Source of the DNA: Kaiparowitsia sp041742695
GTDB taxonomy: Bacteria > Cyanobacteriota > Cyanobacteriia > Elainellales > Elainellaceae
Assembly (NCBI GenBank): GCA_041742695.1
Contig: JBGTOF010000227.1
Coordinates: 1-35,638, forward strand
Direction: 5' to 3'
Length of the DNA: 35,638 bases
Both the position numbers and the translations under genes were made by a program. Within the stretch, counting starts at the first letter, position 1. Every line of letters begins with the position of its first letter. The notes beneath the pieces are model-generated. The model was not told the origin of the DNA. It made no database searches and was given only the letters and a program-made list of their open reading frames with translations. Shown here in pieces: positions 15,378 to 23,784 of this stretch.

Positions 15378-17015
15378 ATGTCTGACCACTCTTCTAATGG
15401 GTTTCCGTGTTTGCGATTGGCAATTGATAGCCTGGCGGTAAAGGCAGAGGCCGATCACTATGCAATTTGGGTGATCCAAGCGCCGCTGCAGGCGGGGTTG
15501 GTGCACCATGTGCAGCGCTGGGGAAATGAGCTGACCCAGACATGGCATGCCTGGCAAGCGCTGTTCTCTTTGCGAGTTGCCTCAGGCAATGCACCGCCGC
15601 CTGATATTGTGTTTTCTGCCAATTCTGATCCGGCAGCGGCGACCAGTTATTCTGCTCGGTTGATGCAGCACTTGGGGGTGAACCTCTGGCAATGGGTGTT
15701 TGACGGCCCGACCCACACGAGCTTTGAGCAAAGTCGAGGGGTATCGCGTGGTCGCAGCCAACCGTTGCGACTGCGGCTAGAGGTGCGATCGCCCGAATTG
15801 GTAATGCTGCCGTGGGAAATTATGCAGCCGCAGTCAGGGATGCCTGCAGTGGGAGTAAACCAACGCGTGCTGTTTAGCCGCACTACCAATGAGGTGAGCA
15901 CCCTAGGGCCCCAGAAAGATGACTATGCCCTAAAGATTTTGCTCGTGCAGGGTAGGGAGACGGTGACATCCGATGGTGTGGACGCTAGCGCAGAGCCGCA
16001 GTCGGATCACAGCAGCTCTGTGCTGGCGTTGGAGCAAGAGGCGTTGGCCATTGCTGAGGTGCTACGCGCCGCCAATGCGAACCAGACCACGCGCTTTCCG
16101 CCCCCAGTGCCCTGCGAGGTAACGGTGCTCGTGCAGCCGACCCCGGCCGAGTTAACGGCGCATCTTGAAACTCGACATTTTAATGTGCTGTTTTACTCGG
16201 GGCACGGGATGCCGGGGCCGGGCGGGGGGCTGCTCTACCTGCGCCCGGACGCAACCTTGAGTGGCACAGAACTGGCGCAGGTGCTCACCCGCTGCCAAGT
16301 TAAGCTGGCGCTATTTAATGCATGCTGGGGGGCGCAGCCAGACGAGCAAGATGGGCTAGCTTTGCCTCGCAGCAGCCTGGCAGAGGTGTTGATTCACCAT
16401 GGGGTGCCTGCGGTGTTGGGCATGCGCGATACTATTTCTGACCCCGAAGCCCACGCGTTTATTCAACAGGTGGTGCAGGCCTTGGTGGAGCGATCGCCCA
16501 TTGATGAAGCGGTGGCGATCGCCCGTCAGCACTTGCTGTTCCTCTTTAAGTTCAACCATGTCACCTGGACGCTGCCGGTGCTCTACATGCACCCAGAATT
16601 TAACGGTGAATTGGTCAAACCCTTAACCGAGGGCATCACCGAGATTCCCAACAATCCCGATAGCTGGATCGAGCCCTACTTTCCGCCAGCCGTGCTGCAT
16701 TCTGTTGAGCCCGCGGGGCAATCGTGGCGGGTGTATGGCGGGGTAATGCGAATTGGTAGCCAAGACGGCAACGACGCTGTGTTGCGCGGCGGCTCTGGGG
16801 TGTCGCGACAACATGCCGAAATTGTGTACCGAGCTGAAGTCCAAAAAGGTGAGACGGCGGGCTATTTTTTGCGCGATCGCTCTCGCTATGGCACCTCGCT
16901 ACAGGGTTCCAACAGCCAGTGGCTGCGGGTGCATCAGCAGGAGGTTCCCCTCGGCTCACCCACCCGACTCCGCTTAGGCACCCATGAACTAGAGTTCCGG
17001 CTTGAAGATTCTTAA
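15378..17015 (+). CDS. CHAT-domain (caspase-fold) protein with C-terminal FHA domain
   Basis: The 545-residue soluble protein joins two domains. The CHAT domain covers about residues 120-405 and carries the predicted caspase-type dyad: H276 in LFYSGHGMPG and C316 in LALFNACWGAQ, with the typical MLPWEIM motif near 143-149. CHAT proteins belong to the caspase-gingipain clan and several are proteases. The FHA domain (about 450-540) has the phosphothreonine-binding residues: RIGS at 458-461, S476 and H479 in GVSRQHAEI, and RYGTSL. The first ATG is 15378; the TTG just before it adds only one residue. There is no signal peptide. It sits 275 bp after the PP2C gene. A phosphoprotein-recruited protease is the natural inference, but activity and substrate are unknown. 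Confidence 0.9.
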   Translation: MSDHSSNGFPCLRLAIDSLAVKAEADHYAIWVIQAPLQAGLVHHVQRWGNELTQTWHAWQALFSLRVASGNAPPPDIVFSANSDPAAATSYSARLMQHLGVNLWQWVFDGPTHTSFEQSRGVSRGRSQPLRLRLEVRSPELVMLPWEIMQPQSGMPAVGVNQRVLFSRTTNEVSTLGPQKDDYALKILLVQGRETVTSDGVDASAEPQSDHSSSVLALEQEALAIAEVLRAANANQTTRFPPPVPCEVTVLVQPTPAELTAHLETRHFNVLFYSGHGMPGPGGGLLYLRPDATLSGTELAQVLTRCQVKLALFNACWGAQPDEQDGLALPRSSLAEVLIHHGVPAVLGMRDTISDPEAHAFIQQVVQALVERSPIDEAVAIARQHLLFLFKFNHVTWTLPVLYMHPEFNGELVKPLTEGITEIPNNPDSWIEPYFPPAVLHSVEPAGQSWRVYGGVMRIGSQDGNDAVLRGGSGVSRQHAEIVYRAEVQKGETAGYFLRDRSRYGTSLQGSNSQWLRVHQQEVPLGSPTRLRLGTHELEFRLEDS

Positions 17016-17322
17016 CAACTCTGGCTAAGAGTATCGAGATCCTAAACAATAGGAGCAGCATTCCGAGGGCATGGGGTTATCCACTGCCTTGTTTCTCAAC
17101 AGGGCGCAGGTGAAGGGTTGAATCGCTGACCGCTTAGAGGTCTGGGACACCTCACCGCTTTCCGATTAAATGCCGTATCATTCGAACCATCTAAAGGAGC
17201 AGCGCACCTGAGAAACGGGCTAAATAATCTTCTAGCCACTTGCGGAACTGCCACACCGAGCTTTGTAGCCAATGATGTTGATATTTTTACCACCGGCGCA
17301 TTTCTGGAGACTGCTTTGACCT
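17016..17322. other. Intergenic region between the CHAT-FHA gene and the next unknown gene
   Basis: About 300 bp. The only structure seen is a short 5-bp hairpin (GAGGT/ACCTC, about 17137-17153). A tRNA-like GGTTCGAAT on the minus strand at about 17178-17186 has no matching T-stem. A promoter for the downstream gene may lie here. Confidence 0.45.
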
Positions 17323-17946
17323 ATGACTAGCGATTCTCACCACCGTCCATCCCTCAACCCGTTTCAGGCGCAGGCAGAGTTAGAACTGCTGCAACTGTTG
17401 CTAAATCAGCGTGAAACGCCTTATGTGTGGGATCCTGCTGAAGCAAGTTCATTTGAATATTTCGACGCATTAGAACAGGAAATGGCTGCAGATGGATGGC
17501 AGAGTGAGGACTGGTCATCCCAGGTTCAGGCGCTAACGGCCACGGTTGATCAGGTGTGGGCAGATCGCCCTGCACCCGCAGCAAGCGCTGGGTCTAGAGC
17601 CTCGGCCCCGCTATGGCAGCGCTTTACGGCTCAGGTTCCGGCTGCCATTGTCGATCGCATTTTGGCGCAGGTGGAACAGGTTTCGGTGACAAACCGCTCA
17701 CTCGCAGATCAACTTGTGATGTGTGTTCAGACGGTGCTCACCGAATGGAACAAAGATGATTTGATCGTGCTGGCTCGCCCCTTTGCCTATGCCATGCGCA
17801 ATGGAGCAGGCACGGAGCCTGTAAACAGTGTGTTGCAGTCGGTTCGCTGTACAGAATGGTCGCAACTGTCGAGCATTGAGCAGGCGCGATTGAGTCTGGC
17901 GATCGCCCGTGTCGCGCTAGCTGAGTCTACCCCCGACGATGCCTAA
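17323..17946 (+). CDS. Conserved hypothetical protein between CHAT-FHA and FHA-PrsW genes
   Basis: The 207-residue, largely helical soluble protein is not recognised. The N-terminal half is acidic (SSFEYFDALEQEMAADGWQS), then comes a Pro/Ala-rich linker near 83-95, then a helical domain (PLWQRFTAQVPAAIVDRILA near 96-115; LADQLVMCVQTVLTEWNKDD near 127-146). It has no signal peptide or membrane helix. The ATG at 17323 is preceded only by a distant GGAG. It converges with the FHA-PrsW gene, with 47 bp between the stop codons. Confidence 0.7.
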   Translation: MTSDSHHRPSLNPFQAQAELELLQLLLNQRETPYVWDPAEASSFEYFDALEQEMAADGWQSEDWSSQVQALTATVDQVWADRPAPAASAGSRASAPLWQRFTAQVPAAIVDRILAQVEQVSVTNRSLADQLVMCVQTVLTEWNKDDLIVLARPFAYAMRNGAGTEPVNSVLQSVRCTEWSQLSSIEQARLSLAIARVALAESTPDDA

Positions 17947-17993
17947 CGGAGATGGATGACTTCTATGTCCGCAGAACTGATTGCGGAAACCCC

Positions 17994-19316
17994 TTAGTGA
18001 ATCCGGGTGGCAAAGTTAATATGCCGCTGAGGTGACAACGCCCGTGCCTTAAGGATGGCCGTCATCAACAGCGCATAGGAGGCCATGCCCACCACTGGCA
18101 AGAGCAGCAGGTTTACCATGCCGCTCACGTTCCACAGAGTGTGCAGCAGTGCTGCAATCAAATAGCCCACCAGCAGCGTTCGCCAGCGCTGCCCTGGTTT
18201 GAGTACACTTAAGCCAATGCAATAGCCAAAATAGCCGCTGTAGGCCATATGCCCAGCAATCGACCCCAACATGCGGGGAATGAGGAGCTGGAGTCCTGAA
18301 AGTTGTCCGATATCATAGCCAGATTGAGATTCTAATACCTGAATTAAATCGGGAACATAGTAGCCCAGCGTCTCTAGCAACGTAAATCCTACCGCCGAGG
18401 CTGCTCCGAGCAAAATGCCGTCTAGCGGCTCTCGCACACTCAGGCGATCGCTCAACCTGTTTCCCTTGATTAACCCTAGCCCTGCCAGCAGCAGTACCGG
18501 AATCGCCTTGAGCAATTCCTCCATCAGACCCGCCCCAAAGAACATGCCCACCCACAGCTCTGCCAGCGTGGGAGATGCATCTAACATAAGCTGACCTGGG
18601 AGCACCTGCTGAAATACAAATGAGAAGGCGTCGAGTACTGGGCTAGACAGCAGCAGCATTGTTGAGCCTGCAACTGCTGGCAGCAGCCACCAGGGTTTGG
18701 GTTTACCACAGAGTTGGTACACCACAAAATAAGCGGCCACGCCGAGATAGCCAGCCAGCAGTCCGTTAAACAGCACCGGCTCACCCACCGCCACAAAGAG
18801 CAGCGCGACGCAAAATACTGTGAGCAAACCCGGCAGCAGATAGGCTTTTTGAACCCAATCCTGTTCGGTCGAAAGCAGCGGGAATAGTTGGCTGGCCGTG
18901 ACTCGCTCACCCTGGGGTATGTAGAGGGGCGATCGCTCTCCTGTCCTCATGGCAATTGGGGATGAAGCCGCGACTTGCTCAAACAAAAACTGCGGCCCGC
19001 GATGCCCGAGCGCAATGCGATCGCCCGAGCGCACCGGCTGACAGCCCAGCACTCGCTGTCCGTTGACATAGGTTCCGTTCGTGCTGCCTAAGTCACAAAC
19101 CTGCCAGCCGGTGCGGGGGATAGCCTCCAGCTTGAGGTGATAGCGCGACACACCGCGATAGGTGGCAGAGTCCAGCACAATCTGGCAGTCTGGCTCTCGC
19201 CCTATTACAGCGTCTTCCCCCAGCGTCAGCAGATGCACGACTCCTTGCCCGTCCTCTGGCGAGACTTGCCGCAGCACCGCCCCTTGAGGAGTCTCATCCA
19301 TGCTGACCCTACCCAT
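17994..19316 (-). CDS. FHA domain fused to a PrsW-type intramembrane protease
   Basis: The 440-residue protein has an N-terminal FHA domain (about 20-115) with the phosphopeptide-binding pattern VIGR (37-40), S57 and H60 in GVSRYHL, and GSTNGTYVNG (77-86). After a linker, about eight hydrophobic segments (157-430) carry the PrsW/CPBP-type motifs: E266-E267 and K270 in GLMEELLKA, E315 in FTLLETLGY, H356 in GSIAGHMAYSG and H392 in LLHTLWN. B. subtilis PrsW cleaves an anti-sigma factor, and members of this clan are glutamic intramembrane proteases or membrane scaffolds. The FHA domain would face the cytoplasm and recruit phosphorylated partners. An in-frame ATG at 19301 has a better ribosome binding site (AGGG, 5 bp) and would remove five residues. 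It converges on the signalling block. Confidence 0.9.
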   Translation of the reverse strand: MGRVSMDETPQGAVLRQVSPEDGQGVVHLLTLGEDAVIGREPDCQIVLDSATYRGVSRYHLKLEAIPRTGWQVCDLGSTNGTYVNGQRVLGCQPVRSGDRIALGHRGPQFLFEQVAASSPIAMRTGERSPLYIPQGERVTASQLFPLLSTEQDWVQKAYLLPGLLTVFCVALLFVAVGEPVLFNGLLAGYLGVAAYFVVYQLCGKPKPWWLLPAVAGSTMLLLSSPVLDAFSFVFQQVLPGQLMLDASPTLAELWVGMFFGAGLMEELLKAIPVLLLAGLGLIKGNRLSDRLSVREPLDGILLGAASAVGFTLLETLGYYVPDLIQVLESQSGYDIGQLSGLQLLIPRMLGSIAGHMAYSGYFGYCIGLSVLKPGQRWRTLLVGYLIAALLHTLWNVSGMVNLLLLPVVGMASYALLMTAILKARALSPQRHINFATRIH

Positions 19317-19432
19317 CTCAGAATGCTTTGCTCACACGAGTCCCAGTGTTTCAGCCTCATACCCTATGCCGCAAGGGGGCGATCGCCCGTATACCTACTC
19401 TGGAGACAGCTTGGTTTCTATCCAGCGGCAGC

Positions 19433-19630
19433 CTAACGCTGATTCGCGCGAGCATCTTGCACAGCCGCATAAAAGCTAGCGATTGTGGCTGGAATACTCA
19501 GCGCCAAAATCCCCGCGGTGACCGGCGTGCCCAAATCTGGCACCCCAGACGACAGCTCAAATACACAACCTACTGCGGCGATCGCCGCCACACAAGACAC
19601 CATCAATAGCACACCACTTTTTGGAGTCAC
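19433..19630 (-). CDS. Small two-helix membrane protein, function unknown
   Basis: The 65-residue protein has two hydrophobic segments, GVLLMVSCVAAIAAVGCVF and PVTAGILALSIPATIASFYA, joined by a short polar loop, with a basic C-terminus (DARANQR). The GTG at 19630 is chosen because GAGG lies 6 bp upstream; an in-frame GTG at 19654 adds 8 residues. It lies 116 bp upstream of the FHA-PrsW gene on the same strand, so the two may be co-transcribed. No family is recognised. Confidence 0.6.
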   Translation of the reverse strand: MTPKSGVLLMVSCVAAIAAVGCVFELSSGVPDLGTPVTAGILALSIPATIASFYAAVQDARANQR

Positions 19631-19814
19631 GTTACGCCTCGTCCCTGTAATCACAATTTAAATAATTTTTGAACCTCTCGCCCTATCACGCGTTGGCGAC
19701 AAAACCAAACCTGCGCCTAAAGTCTGCACCCTGCAAAGGGCACAAAACAGGAAGTAGCCTTGCAGCCAGGATTTTCCACATGCCCCACGTTAACCTACAT
19801 AGGTACGATTAACT

Positions 19815-19862
19815 AAAAAATAACAGGACTCATGCCCATCATGCAGTGTCCTGTTATTTTTT
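19815..19862. terminator. Bidirectional terminator downstream of def
   Basis: The 15-base arms at 19815-19829 and 19848-19862 are perfect complements, AAAAAATAACAGGAC on the left. They carry A6 and T6 at their ends, so the structure works in both directions. It lies about 110 bp after the def stop codon (minus strand) and upstream of the small membrane protein gene. Confidence 0.8.
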
Positions 19863-19971
19863 GATTGATTGTGAGGGCGCTTCTGTAGGTTCCGTTTCTG
19901 CAGACTGCCTTGCGTTAATTCTCGAACCTACATCCCCGGATTCTAGAGCCAGGTCAGGTTGCGGATTTGTG

Positions 19972-20535
19972 TCAGGAAACAGCCTTCACCGCTTGGGCTG
20001 AGAAACCATGCTTCGAGAGCTCTTGGTTGAGCGCTAAAGAGTTATCAACCCGATCTACAAACATGACGCCGTTAAGATGATCCATCTCGTGCTGGATGAC
20101 TCGCGCTAGCAGCCCATCGGCTTTGCAACGCTGGGGGCGTCCCATTTCATCCTTAAAGCTAACTTCGATAACCTCAGGTCGCACCACATCCATATACACA
20201 CCGGGTACGCTCAGACATCCTTCTTGCAAGGCGCACAGCGTTTCTCCTGATTTCACAATGCTGGGGTTAATTAGAATCAGCGGGGGTGCTTCTGGGTTGT
20301 CTAACTCAGTGTCAATCACAATCAATTGCTTATTAACCCCTACCTGGGGCGCAGCTAGCCCAATGCCGTCTTCGCTATACATGGTCTGCAGCATTTGCCG
20401 CGCAAACAGCCGCACCTCGTCATCAACTTTGGTGATGCGCTTAGCGGGCTGGCGCAGCACGCGATCGCCCAAGTAGTGCAACTTCAAAGGCGGCTGCTTA
20501 AGCTTCTTTTTTTCAACTAAAATTTGGGCTGTCAT
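19972..20535 (-). CDS. def: Peptide deformylase
   Basis: The enzyme removes the formyl group from N-terminal formyl-methionine of nascent proteins. All three signature motifs are present in the 187-residue protein: GIGLAAPQVG (57-66), EGCLSVPG (105-112, metal ligand C107) and HEMDH (149-153, ligands H149 and H153, catalytic E150). Length is normal. The ATG at 20535 gives a charged N-terminus (VEKKKLKQPPLKLHYLGDRV) typical of cyanobacterial enzymes. No clear ribosome binding site is visible. A strong terminator follows at 19862-19815. Confidence 0.97.
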   Translation of the reverse strand: MTAQILVEKKKLKQPPLKLHYLGDRVLRQPAKRITKVDDEVRLFARQMLQTMYSEDGIGLAAPQVGVNKQLIVIDTELDNPEAPPLILINPSIVKSGETLCALQEGCLSVPGVYMDVVRPEVIEVSFKDEMGRPQRCKADGLLARVIQHEMDHLNGVMFVDRVDNSLALNQELSKHGFSAQAVKAVS

Positions 20536-21223
20536 GGCGGAAGGCGGTTACGACACTATTAACGACGACGTGATCGAGACTTTGCGTTTAACTATTTCTT
20601 ACGTATTTCCATCTTAGTGAATCTTGTAGAGGGATGGTCAATTGATCAATCCAGTTGAGACCCATCCAGTGATATCCAACTAGATAATGCCCAGGTGATG
20701 GATAATGCTTAAGTGACGATAGAGCCACAGCCGTGGATTGGTGCTTGCGTGAGGCATGGGAGGTTTTGGTTGAGCCTGTTGCCCGCCTTCAGTGTTGCAA
20801 GCTCAGCCCGATATTAAACTTAATAATTAAACCAAGCCAGTTCAACTCAGGTCTAAAAATCACACCTCAGATGTAGCGTATTATTGCAACTAAATGCCAA
20901 ATTCGACCCAGATGTAGCATAGTAAGGGCGATCGCACCCTCACCGTATAGCCTGATTCGCCTCAAGGCTGAGTCATTCGGCAATCCAGCCTTCATCCCCT
21001 TCCTCAAGCTCACTATTCTTCTACGTTTTTTCAGTCATTTTTTATTTAGTGAATGGTAAAGCAGCCCGTTCATGTCTCACCGCAACATGCATCCACATTT
21101 TTTTACGTAAACGCAGGAAAGTAAACGCGATAGGTTTGTGCAGGATTCTTTGTATTAGCGCTTAAAATCAAACATTCAGGGTTGCGCAGCGGTCGGCATC
21201 GTCATCTCATTCTGTCTTTCATC
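20536..21223. other. Intergenic region between divergent def and ftsX
   Basis: About 690 bp upstream of both genes, so it should hold two promoters. I see only a pair of similar 13-mers, CAGATGTAGCGTA and CAGATGTAGCATA, about 40 bp apart near 20869-20923, and a HIP1 site near 20930. No RNA gene or open frame is supported. Confidence 0.45.
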
Positions 21224-22126
21224 ATGCTGAAACTGTTCACCAAATCCGATTACTTGCTTCGCGAAACTTTTTTGGGGCTTAAGCGGGGCGGCTGGATGAA
21301 TTGGGCCGCGATCAGTACCGTGACGGTGCTGCTGTTCTTGTTTGGCATTAGCCTGCAGGCCTCTTGGCAGTTAGAAGGGTTGCTCAATCAATTTGGCAGC
21401 CAGCTTGAGATTTCGGTCTTCCTCAAGTCGGGGGTGCAGGCCGCCACATTGGAACCCATGCTCCAGCAAATGCCCCATGTCACCGACGTTAGCTCCATCC
21501 CTAAAGAGGTGGCCTGGGAAAATTTGGTCAAGGAAATGGGCATTGCGGATATTCGCGGTGCTACTGAGCAGCTCAATGGCAATCCCCTAGTGGATGAGAT
21601 GAAGGTCAAAGCCAGCGGGTCTGAGCATGTGGTGGGGCTAGCGCAGCAGATTGGCCAGATGCAAGGTGTGGATGAGGTGCTGTATGTGGATGAGGCGGTG
21701 CGGCGCATTGCTCAGCTCAATCGCGGCCTGAACTGGGTGAGCCTTTGGGTGGTCTCGATTTTGACGCTGACGGCGATCGCCGTTATTACTACCACCATCC
21801 GCTTGATTGTGATGGCGCGACGGCGCGAGATCGAGGTGATGCAGTTAGTGGGCGCAACTGCCGCCTGGATTTATCTACCCTTTATCTTTCAAGGCATCGC
21901 CTTTGGCGTTGTGGGGGCGCTGGTGTCATGGGGCATGATCGTGGGGCTGCAAGAGTTTGTGGGCAGTTTGCTTGCAGAGCAGGCTGACTTTATTCAGTTT
22001 GTGGCACAGGGGTTGAGCCTGAGTGCTGATAAGGCACTGCTCTTGCCGCTGGCGCTGCTGGCGCTGGGCAGCTCTGTGGGGCTGATGGGCAGCCTGCTGG
22101 CAGTTCGCCGCTTTGCCCTGCGCTAA
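21224..22126 (+). CDS. ftsX: FtsX-like permease, cell division ABC transporter subunit
   Basis: FtsX with the ATPase FtsE couples the divisome to periplasmic peptidoglycan hydrolases. The 300-residue protein has the FtsX layout: a cytoplasmic start with LRETFLGLKRGGWMNWAAIS, TM1 (about 28-48), a periplasmic domain (about 50-170; SQLEISVFLKSGVQAATLEP) and three C-terminal TM helices. The motif TTTIRLIVMARRREIEVMQL lies after TM2. The ATG at 21224 is chosen; an in-frame TTG at 21182 would add 14 unconserved residues. ftsE is not adjacent in this window, so the two subunits are encoded apart. Confidence 0.92.
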   Translation: MLKLFTKSDYLLRETFLGLKRGGWMNWAAISTVTVLLFLFGISLQASWQLEGLLNQFGSQLEISVFLKSGVQAATLEPMLQQMPHVTDVSSIPKEVAWENLVKEMGIADIRGATEQLNGNPLVDEMKVKASGSEHVVGLAQQIGQMQGVDEVLYVDEAVRRIAQLNRGLNWVSLWVVSILTLTAIAVITTTIRLIVMARRREIEVMQLVGATAAWIYLPFIFQGIAFGVVGALVSWGMIVGLQEFVGSLLAEQADFIQFVAQGLSLSADKALLLPLALLALGSSVGLMGSLLAVRRFALR

Positions 22127-22167
22127 AGCAGTCGGTATGCTGAATTGTTTTATTGATCTTTAATCTT

Positions 22168-22212
22168 GATCCAAGGAACCAACCCTGCCTGCAAGGGGTG
22201 GTTCCTTGGATC
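22168..22212. terminator. Long hairpin downstream of ftsX
   Basis: Arms 22168-22186 and 22194-22212 (19 bases each, one mismatch, beginning GATCCAAGG) enclose a 7-base loop, 42 bp after the ftsX stop. There is no T-run, so its termination strength is uncertain. The rest of the 356-bp gap to the next gene (to 22482) shows only one HIP1 site. Confidence 0.55.
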
Positions 22213-22482
22213 TATAGAAAATCAGCAGAAATAACGTTGTTAATGGCATGGGCTACTAGACATTGCGCTGATTGACTCTGGGGTGGAGGGGGCGATCGCA
22301 CCAGTCAAAACACAAGCTATGCTAGGGAGTTACAGATAGCTTTAGCGCTCTTGAGAACTGACGTAAGACCTGATGGCAGCAAAGCTCAGTGTTCTAAGTT
22401 GGGCACCCTTTAGAGCGTCGTCCCTCGAACAGATTCACTATATCTCCAATCTGCAATCTCCGTCCTTCCTCCACCCACTCCC

Positions 22483-23784
22483 ATGAATCCAGCCTTAACC
22501 CAGTTTGGCGAGCAGATGTCGCACCTCACCGGGGTTCGCGCCATCATGAAAGACATTATCGAAACCCTCCAAACGTCAAAGGGGAAGGATTTTATTAACC
22601 TCAGTGCTGGCAATCCCGTTATTTTGCCAGACGTTGAGCAGCTGTGGCGCGACTGCACAGAAGAACTGCTGGCCAGCACTGAGTATGGTGAAGTGGTCTG
22701 TCGCTATGGGGCAAGCACGGGCTACCAACCGCTGATCGACGCCATATTGGCCGACTATAACCGCCGCTATGGACTGGCGTTGAGCGATCGCAACATCCTA
22801 GTTACGCCCGGCAGCCAGAGCCTCTACTTTTTGGCAGCCAATGCCCTCGGCGGCTATACCACCGACGGCGCGCTTAAGCGCATTGTGCTGCCCCTCAGCC
22901 CTGACTATACCGGCTATGGAGGCGTCACCCTGATTCCCGAGGCGCTCAAAGCCTATCGCCCCACCTTAGAGATTGAGGCGGCGGCCCATCGCTTCAAATA
23001 TCGCCCTGACTTTAGCCAACTCCAGATTGATAGCACCACCGGCTTTGTGCTGTTTTCGCGCCCCTGCAACCCCACGGGCAACGTGCTGACAGATGACGAA
23101 GTGCGAAAAATTGCGGCTCTGGCAGAGCCACTAGACGTGCCGGTGTTTGTAGACTCAGCCTATGCGCCCCCGTTTCCGAGTCTCAACTTCACCGAAATGA
23201 CGCCGATTTTTGGACGCAACATTATCCACTGCATCAGTTTGTCGAAGGCAGGTCTGCCGGGAGAGCGTCTGGGCATTGCCCTCGGCGACGAGCGCATCAT
23301 CCAAATCCTAGAGGCGTTTTTAACGAATATGTGTCTGCATTCATCGCGATATGGGCAGGCGATCGCCGCTCGGGCGATTCAGTCTGGGCGACTGGCAGAC
23401 CTATCGACCCGCATTATCCGTCCCTATTACCAAGCCAAGTTCAGCGTGCTGCAGACGGCCCTAGATGCCGCGATGCCGCGAGATTTGCCCTGGTTTTTGC
23501 ATCGCGGCGAGGGAGCAATTTTTGCCTGGCTCTGGCTCAAAGACTTACCCATGACTGATTGGGAGTTCTATCAACACCTCAAAGACGTGGGTGTGATCTT
23601 AGTCCCCGGTGAGCCGTTCTTCCCAGGGTTGGACGAAGACTGGCGCCACAAGCATGAGTGTTTTCGGGTCAGCTTGACTGCTAGCGATGCCGAGCTTGAA
23701 ACGGCAATGCAGCGCCTAGCTGAGGTGGCGATGCAGGTGTATGCCGCAGCCCCTGCCAGGCCGCAAGCAACGGTGCGCGTGTAA
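22483..23784 (+). CDS. avtA: Valine-pyruvate transaminase-type aminotransferase (class I/II)
   Basis: The 433-residue PLP enzyme aligns along its length with E. coli AvtA, which transfers amino groups between valine and pyruvate. Matching stretches include FGEQMSHLTGVRAIMKDI at the start, NLSAGNPVILPDVE, SRPCNPTGNVLTDDE (192-206), FVDSAYAPPFP (D224 contacts the PLP ring) and CISLSKAGLPGERLG (PLP lysine K255). Near the end are HRGEGAIFAWLWLKDLPMT and PGEPFFPGLDEDWRHKHEC. Specificity beyond this class is inference. The stop codon overlaps the start of rimM by one base (TAATG), so the two genes are probably translated from one mRNA. Confidence 0.9.
   Translation: MNPALTQFGEQMSHLTGVRAIMKDIIETLQTSKGKDFINLSAGNPVILPDVEQLWRDCTEELLASTEYGEVVCRYGASTGYQPLIDAILADYNRRYGLALSDRNILVTPGSQSLYFLAANALGGYTTDGALKRIVLPLSPDYTGYGGVTLIPEALKAYRPTLEIEAAAHRFKYRPDFSQLQIDSTTGFVLFSRPCNPTGNVLTDDEVRKIAALAEPLDVPVFVDSAYAPPFPSLNFTEMTPIFGRNIIHCISLSKAGLPGERLGIALGDERIIQILEAFLTNMCLHSSRYGQAIAARAIQSGRLADLSTRIIRPYYQAKFSVLQTALDAAMPRDLPWFLHRGEGAIFAWLWLKDLPMTDWEFYQHLKDVGVILVPGEPFFPGLDEDWRHKHECFRVSLTASDAELETAMQRLAEVAMQVYAAAPARPQATVRV

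Noticed and set aside
16636..17061. Minus-strand open frame of 141 codons opposite the FHA domain of the CHAT-FHA gene
   Set aside because: It is antisense to conserved coding sequence, with low-complexity Arg/Ala-rich translation and no domain.
17165..17200. tRNA-like GGTTCGAAT on the minus strand
   Set aside because: No complementary T-stem and no acceptor or anticodon arm could be built around it.
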